Shown here: positions 62,045 through 64,000 of the stretch, one piece after another
Position numbering within the stretch: the first letter of the stretch is position 1
How the letters are laid out: each line of letters opens with the position of its first letter
Notes under the pieces: generated by a model
Told to the model about the DNA's origin: nothing
Databases searched by the model: none
Seen by the model: only the letters and a program-made list of their open reading frames with translations
Position numbers and translations under genes: made by a program
DNA from: Pseudobutyrivibrio sp. OR37
GTDB taxonomy: Bacteria; Bacillota; Clostridia; Lachnospirales; Lachnospiraceae
NCBI RefSeq assembly: GCF_900113655.1
Contig: NZ_FOQF01000003.1
Coordinates: 62,001-126,000 of the forward strand
Direction: 5' to 3'
DNA: 64,000 nucleotides

Positions 62045-62959
62045 TTATTGTACAACATTTACATGCTGTATAATTGTCGTTTCATCTGTGATTGGTAAAA
62101 TCATAGCTCCCTTTTCCTGTAGTGCTTCTATTAAGCCTGGTAAAGCTTCTACAGTAGCATTTTTATTTGATGCATCATGCAACAATACTACAGACGTCTT
62201 GTATTTTACCACATCTTTCATCACATTATCAACAAGCTGTTCTGATGAAAAAGCCTGTGAAGTAGCATCACCAGAGGCAACATTCCAATCGTAATAAATC
62301 GCCCCCTGCTCATTCAGATAATTAATGAAAGTAGACATGCTTGTGCTGCTCACCTTATTACTACTACCACCAGGAAATCTATAGTATTTAGTATCCACTC
62401 CTGTAGTATTTAATATAAGATCATGAATCTTATTGTAATCTGCAGCAAAAGCATCACCAGAAGAATAAATATCTCCAAAGCTATGACTGTAAGAATGCAT
62501 TCCTATGGTGTGGCCATCTTCAACTATTCGTTTATAGGCGTCACCATAAACCTCCAAATCCTTTCCACATACAAAGAAGGTAGCTTTGACATTATAATCA
62601 TCTAGAATATCAAGTATCTTGTCTGTATTAGAACTTGGGCCATCATCAAAAGTCAGATAAACCTTTGGAATATCCCCCTCCTCAGCGATATTATCGATGT
62701 CATCCACCTTGTAGACATCGTCTAATACGCTATCATCAACCATTTCATTCGAATCTGCTACATCTGTAGATACATAAACCTGTTTAGAAAGCTCACGAAG
62801 CTCTTTCTTCAGGGATAATACCTGGTAGCATAAAACACTCATGACTGTAATGGTAAGTACCATAAAGGCCAAAATCGTTGTAACAATGAATTTCTTCATA
62901 CGTGCAACGCGTTTCCGCTTAGCGCGTTGTCTTTCAAGCCCCTCGTTTACATTTTCCAC
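62045..62959 (-). CDS. Membrane-anchored polysaccharide deacetylase (NodB fold)
   Basis: Removes acetyl groups from cell-wall polysaccharide, probably peptidoglycan or chitin-like glycans. GTG 62959 is the start (GGGAGG 7 nt upstream). 304 residues: basic N-terminus, one membrane helix (about 25-47), a spacer, and the NodB domain (about 97-300). Motifs: VYLTFDDGPSS (Asp pair), the metal-binding HSYSH, RFPGGSS, YDWN and VVLLHDAS. It is located outside the membrane. First gene of the deacetylase-bactofilin-pyrH-frr unit. Confidence 0.92.
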   Translation of the reverse strand: MENVNEGLERQRAKRKRVARMKKFIVTTILAFMVLTITVMSVLCYQVLSLKKELRELSKQVYVSTDVADSNEMVDDSVLDDVYKVDDIDNIAEEGDIPKVYLTFDDGPSSNTDKILDILDDYNVKATFFVCGKDLEVYGDAYKRIVEDGHTIGMHSYSHSFGDIYSSGDAFAADYNKIHDLILNTTGVDTKYYRFPGGSSNKVSSTSMSTFINYLNEQGAIYYDWNVASGDATSQAFSSEQLVDNVMKDVVKYKTSVVLLHDASNKNATVEALPGLIEALQEKGAMILPITDETTIIQHVNVVQ

Positions 62960-62992
62960 AGCTCGTCCTCCCCCTTAAATTTTTCCTTTTCC

Positions 62993-63021
62993 ATTCTAAC
63001 ACAACATATTCTCAATATAAA
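62993..63021 (-). promoter_or_regulatory. Putative promoter of the deacetylase-bactofilin-pyrH-frr unit
   Basis: Minus-strand TTTATA (63016-63021), 17 bp, TAGAAT (62993-62998), about 34 bp before the GTG start. The -35 is weak (4 of 6 bases of the consensus). The gap 63022-63096 shows nothing else. Confidence 0.4.
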
Positions 63022-63096
63022 GGCAAAAAAACAAAGACAATGTTACTATTCGCACAATCCAGTAATTCTATAGGACAAGCCACACCAGCCCAGAAT

Positions 63097-63127
63097 ATAA
63101 AAAAAGGCAGTCACTTTCGTGACTGCC
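63097..63127 (-). terminator. Terminator after tsf
   Basis: Minus-strand GGCAGTCAC, loop GAAA, GTGACTGCC is a perfect 9-bp stem followed by T7. It starts 15 bp after the tsf stop. Confidence 0.9.
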
Positions 63128-63142
63128 TAAAATTCTTACGAA

Positions 63143-64000
63143 TTATGCGTTCATCTGAGCAGCAACCTCAGCTGCGAAGTCTTCGTTCTTCTTCTCAAGA
63201 CCTTCACCAGTCTCATAACGAACAAAGCTCTTAACTGTGATGTCAGAACCTGCTTCCTTAGATACCTGCTCTAAGTACTTAGCAACTGTCTGCTTTCCAT
63301 CCTCAGCCTTAACGTAAACCTGATCAAGTAAGCAGATTTCCTTAAGCTCCTTAGATACACGGCCTTCGATCATGCCATTGATAACCTTCTCAGGCTTCTG
63401 TGACTCCTTAGGATCGTTCATAATCTGAGCAAGAAGGATTTCCTTCTCGTGTGCGATGTAGTCTGCAGAAACTTCATCACGTGATACATACTTAGGATTA
63501 AGAGCTGCAATCTGCATAGCAATGTTTGTAGCTGCTTCCTTAGCTGCATCGCACTCAGCGCCAGCCATATTAACGATAACGCCAATACGTCCACCACCGT
63601 GTGTATATGATACTACGAAACCATCAGCTGTAACCTTCTCAAAACGACGAAGAGAAAGCTTCTCACCGATTGTAGCAACCATTTCTACGTGTACATCATT
63701 AACTGTCTTTGATGAATCCTCTGCCCATGGCTGAGCTAATAATTCATCGATAGTCTTAACATCAGACTTAAGAATCTGGTTAGCAACCTTTTCTACGTAA
63801 GTCTGGAACTTTTCGTTCTTAGCAACGAAGTCAGTCTCTGAGTTAACCTCAAGAACAACTGCTGTATTGCCATCAACTACAACCTTGCAGATACCCTCTG
63901 CTGCGATACGAGATGCCTTCTTTTCAGCCTTAGCCGCACCATTCTTACGAAGGAGCTCGAAAGCTGCATCCATATCACCATCGCACTCAGCGAGTGCCTT
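63143..64000 (-). CDS. tsf: Elongation factor Ts, 5' end missing
   Basis: Guanine nucleotide exchange factor that recharges EF-Tu. The frame is open to the right edge (KALAECDGD before MDAAFELLRK), so the true start lies outside; about 286 residues are visible. Typical segments: KALAECDGDMDAAFELLRK (in parts), NSETDFVAKNEKF, and the two core domains ending with SFVRYETGEGLEKKNEDFAAEV. Terminated by a strong hairpin, so it is uncoupled from the bactofilin and pyrH genes downstream. Confidence 0.97.
   Translation of the reverse strand, partial: KALAECDGDMDAAFELLRKNGAAKAEKKASRIAAEGICKVVVDGNTAVVLEVNSETDFVAKNEKFQTYVEKVANQILKSDVKTIDELLAQPWAEDSSKTVNDVHVEMVATIGEKLSLRRFEKVTADGFVVSYTHGGGRIGVIVNMAGAECDAAKEAATNIAMQIAALNPKYVSRDEVSADYIAHEKEILLAQIMNDPKESQKPEKVINGMIEGRVSKELKEICLLDQVYVKAEDGKQTVAKYLEQVSKEAGSDITVKSFVRYETGEGLEKKNEDFAAEVAAQMNA

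Overview
This 64 kb window reads as one chromosomal stretch of an anaerobic, AT-rich Gram-positive bacterium of the Clostridia. It is most likely a member of the Lachnospiraceae in the Butyrivibrio/Pseudobutyrivibrio/Roseburia range. The evidence is the firmicute-type core order (frr-uppS-cdsA-dxr-rseP-ispG-polC; plsX-acpP-rnc-smc-ftsY; ylxM-ffh-rpsP-khpA-rimM/trmD/rplS-rbgA-rnhB-ylqG-ylqH), a PolC replicase, an oxygen-sensitive class III ribonucleotide reductase, AGGAGG-type ribosome binding sites and TTGACA/TATAAT promoters. The genus is an inference. Almost everything is on the minus strand; tmcAL is the only confident plus-strand gene. No phage, insertion sequence, CRISPR array or rRNA was seen.

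Layout, left to right. 1-4.5 kb: topoisomerase B subunit (cut by the edge), dUTPase, NrdG and NrdD, headed by a promoter with NrdR-box-like sites. 4.5-14.4 kb: a radical SAM/SPASM protein coupled to a DUF2207 membrane protein with a Cys/Gly tail, then gpsA, plsY, der, a PDZ/DUF512 radical SAM protein, yraN, and the flagellar-export-like genes ylqH and ylqG. 14.4-19.5 kb: rnhB, two signal peptidases flanking rbgA, rplS, trmD, rimM and a small membrane protein. 19.5-26.7 kb: an oligopeptide ABC transporter (oppFDCBA). 27-39.6 kb: SRP, ribosome, lipid and chromosome-segregation genes (khpA, rpsP, ffh, ylxM, ilvA, ftsY, smc, rnc, acpP, plsX, rpmF, yceD), then ackA. 39.7-43.8 kb: tmcAL, tRNA-Glu, galE, rplT-rpmI-infC. 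43.8-50.5 kb: HAD phosphatase, ppk1, ppx, pheA and a DUF5050 surface protein. 50.5-64 kb: polC, ispG, rseP, dxr, cdsA, uppS, frr, pyrH, bactofilin, polysaccharide deacetylase and tsf (cut by the edge).

Two things stand out beyond housekeeping. First, at least five intergenic gaps hold long imperfect hairpins with the same architecture: an asymmetric internal loop with A on one side and GTA (or GTG) on the other, a related apical loop (GGAGACATC..GTCGAC-like), and stems whose sequences differ but whose pairing is kept. Four of them abut the ribosome binding site of nrdG, gpsA, der or smc through a GACTA end. A GC-rich sixth candidate precedes polC. They look like an undescribed structured RNA or MITE-like family. 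Second, the radical SAM/SPASM gene starts inside the Gly/Ser/Cys-rich tail codons of the DUF2207 gene, which suggests an enzyme/substrate pair in which the periodic Cys tail is modified.

Smaller points of note are an infC gene with an AUU start behind a switchable terminator, a terminator whose stem doubles as the -35 box of the ylxM-ffh operon, an OppC permease with about 200 extra residues, and a GC-rich patch covering the end of ispG. Ends of features were read by hand; promoter and hairpin calls are pattern-based.
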